Shown piece by piece: positions 63,082 to 64,000 of a DNA stretch of 64,000 nt (within the stretch, counting starts at the first letter, position 1; every line of letters begins with the position of its first letter). The DNA is from Pantoea septica. GTDB lineage: Bacteria > Pseudomonadota > Gammaproteobacteria > Enterobacterales > Enterobacteriaceae. The notes under the pieces were generated by a model. That model was not told the DNA's origin. It did no database searches and worked only from the letters and a program-made list of their open reading frames with translations. The stretch spans positions 62,001 to 126,000 of the forward strand of contig NZ_MLJJ01000004.1 of NCBI RefSeq assembly GCF_002095575.1. Reading direction: 5' to 3'. The position numbers were made by a program, and so were the translations under genes.

Positions 63082-63097
63082 CGTGAGTAAATGTTAA

Positions 63098-63436
63098 ATG
63101 CATACGGTTGAAACGGTAAGCCTTAAAAAGATTATGGCATCCAACGAGATGCTGTTGAACCTCGCGCGTGAGGAGAAATGGGATGATTTTATGGAAATGG
63201 TCGAAAAATATATCATTTATCTGCATGATTTCATCAAAAGACAAGCCGAAATCGATGGGGAGGGCGAGAAAGAGAGACTACGTCATACCTTGCAGAAACT
63301 GCTACGGAATGAAGAAGAGATAGTGCAAAGATTACAACGCCATCTGAACGTGTTGTCGAATAAAATGACATTATTAAAACAGGGGAAAAAATGCGCTCAG
63401 GCGTATTCAGCTCAAAATTTGCAGTCGTTTCATTAA
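63098..63436 (+). CDS. fliT: FliD export chaperone / FlhDC antagonist FliT
   Basis: 112 residues (E. coli 121), helical and charged (LLNLAREEKWDDFMEMVEKY; IIYLHDFIKRQAEID). FliT holds FliD and in Salmonella also inhibits FlhD4C2. Identification is by position after fliS, length and the helical pattern, so it is less certain than its neighbours. The ribosome site is weak. Confidence 0.83.
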   Translation: MHTVETVSLKKIMASNEMLLNLAREEKWDDFMEMVEKYIIYLHDFIKRQAEIDGEGEKERLRHTLQKLLRNEEEIVQRLQRHLNVLSNKMTLLKQGKKCAQAYSAQNLQSFH

Positions 63437-63441
63437 TAATA

Positions 63442-63480
63442 ATGGGCCAGCGCTTTCGCTGACTGGCCCATCTTCTTCTC
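63442..63480. terminator. Bidirectional terminator between fliT and flhE
   Basis: ATGGGCCAG (63442-63450) pairs with CTGGCCCAT (63463-63471). T-rich tracts follow on both strands. It sits between the convergent fliT and flhE. Confidence 0.75.
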
Positions 63481-63496
63481 TCACGGTTCTCTCTGC

Positions 63497-63916
63497 TTAT
63501 TGCCCGCTCTCCTGGTAGCTAATGGTTAATTGATTGCTCACAACGTTTAATGCGGGTATCAACTGTCCTTTATGCTGAACAGAATAGATAAAACGAAAAG
63601 GGCCATGCGGCGAGAGCTGAAGCTGCTGATTGAGTTTGCCGCTCAGGCCGGGAAGCTGTAGGCAACGTTCAGGGGTACAGAGCTTTATTCGCAGAGCCAG
63701 GGGCGGCGGGGACAGCAGCGTAATGCGCCACTGAATACCTGTTGTGGTGGCGCGGGCGCTGAGCCCCGCTGGAGGCGTAAGGGGATGACTGACCAGGATC
63801 TGTTGCCCGCGGCTGACGATGCCGCCATGACTTTTACCACTCCAGGCACCGCTGGCAGCCAGGAGCGGCAGTGGCAGCAGAAAAAACAGCGCGCTTATCC
63901 TGACTGACGCGCTCAT
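63497..63916 (-). CDS. flhE: Flagellar protein FlhE
   Basis: 139 residues (E. coli 130) with signal peptide SVRISALFFLLPLPLLAASG. LALRIKLCTPERCLQLPGLS and QLIPALNVVSNQLTISYQ match GLRVRLCSQSRCVELDG and RLIPALKVQSNQVIVNY of E. coli FlhE, a periplasmic protein linked to control of the export gate. ATG 63916 overlaps the stop codon of flhA (ATGA). Confidence 0.9.
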   Translation of the reverse strand: MSASVRISALFFLLPLPLLAASGAWSGKSHGGIVSRGQQILVSHPLTPPAGLSARATTTGIQWRITLLSPPPLALRIKLCTPERCLQLPGLSGKLNQQLQLSPHGPFRFIYSVQHKGQLIPALNVVSNQLTISYQESGQ

Positions 63917-64000
63917 TGTCTTCCACCTATTATATTGCTCATGCGAACGCTGCGATTGCCGCTGATCTCCATAGTAGAAAGCACTACCAGCTGTGGACAA
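63913..64000 (-). CDS. flhA: Flagellar export gate protein FlhA, 3' end only
   Basis: A second minus-strand frame entering from the right edge encodes CPQLVVLSTMEISGNRSVRM followed by SNIIGGRQ and a stop. This matches the C-terminus of E. coli FlhA (PQLAVLSNMEISDSRNVRV). The main body and flhB are beyond the window. It shows that flhA-flhE run leftward, convergent with fliDST. Confidence 0.85.
   Translation of the reverse strand, partial: CPQLVVLSTMEISGNRSVRMSNIIGGRQ

Overview
This window is chromosomal DNA from a gamma-proteobacterium of the order Enterobacterales, most likely the Erwiniaceae (Pantoea/Mixta/Erwinia-like). The evidence is gene order and protein similarity to E. coli (barA, rlmD-relA-mazG-pyrG-eno-queE, queD, cysJIH, iap, cysG-cysDNC, and a full set of enteric-type flagellar genes), judged from memory. 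Species cannot be fixed from the sequence alone.

Layout. (1) 1-3621: the 3' end of a molybdopterin S/N-oxide reductase, then two OmrA/OmrB-type small RNA genes in the same orientation, lying on either side of an FtsI (PBP3) paralogue. (2) 3943-12853: a four-gene RND efflux operon (MdtA-, MdtB- and MdtC-like proteins plus an outer-membrane factor), ending near aas and lplT (phospholipid repair). E. coli has aas-omrA-omrB-galR here, so this neighbourhood has been expanded. (3) 16276-28414: a remnant of a CcdA antitoxin, barA (minus), rlmD, relA, mazG, pyrG, eno, queE, a small exported-protein gene (minus) and queD (minus). mazEF is absent. (4) 28711-38676: sulfate assimilation: cysJIH, then cysG-cysD-cysN-cysC, with an iap-like M28 peptidase gene (minus) between them. 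There is no CRISPR-cas locus. (5) 38703-64000: a flagellar and chemotaxis island, visibly AT-richer than the DNA before it. It holds flgNMA (minus), flgBCDEFGHIJKL, one MCP gene, fliA, flhDC, motAB, cheA, cheW, fliC (minus), fliDST, and flhE plus the tail of flhA (minus). 

How it works together. The flagellar block carries its own master regulator (FlhDC), sigma-28 (FliA), anti-sigma (FlgM), rod, hook, filament, cap, export chaperones and stator, so it looks like a self-contained motility locus. The basal-body and export genes (fliE-R, flhB) and cheR/B/Y/Z are not inside this window; flhA runs off the right edge. Sulfate assimilation is complete from ATP sulfurylase to sulfite reductase, including the siroheme synthase that supplies CysI.

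The most unusual items are the OmrA/OmrB pair split by a division-type PBP with an SxD motif, an Iap homologue that seems to have lost several metal ligands, a CcdA remnant in frame after the barA stop codon, and a flagellar/chemotaxis island with cheA and cheW but no cheRBYZ next to them.
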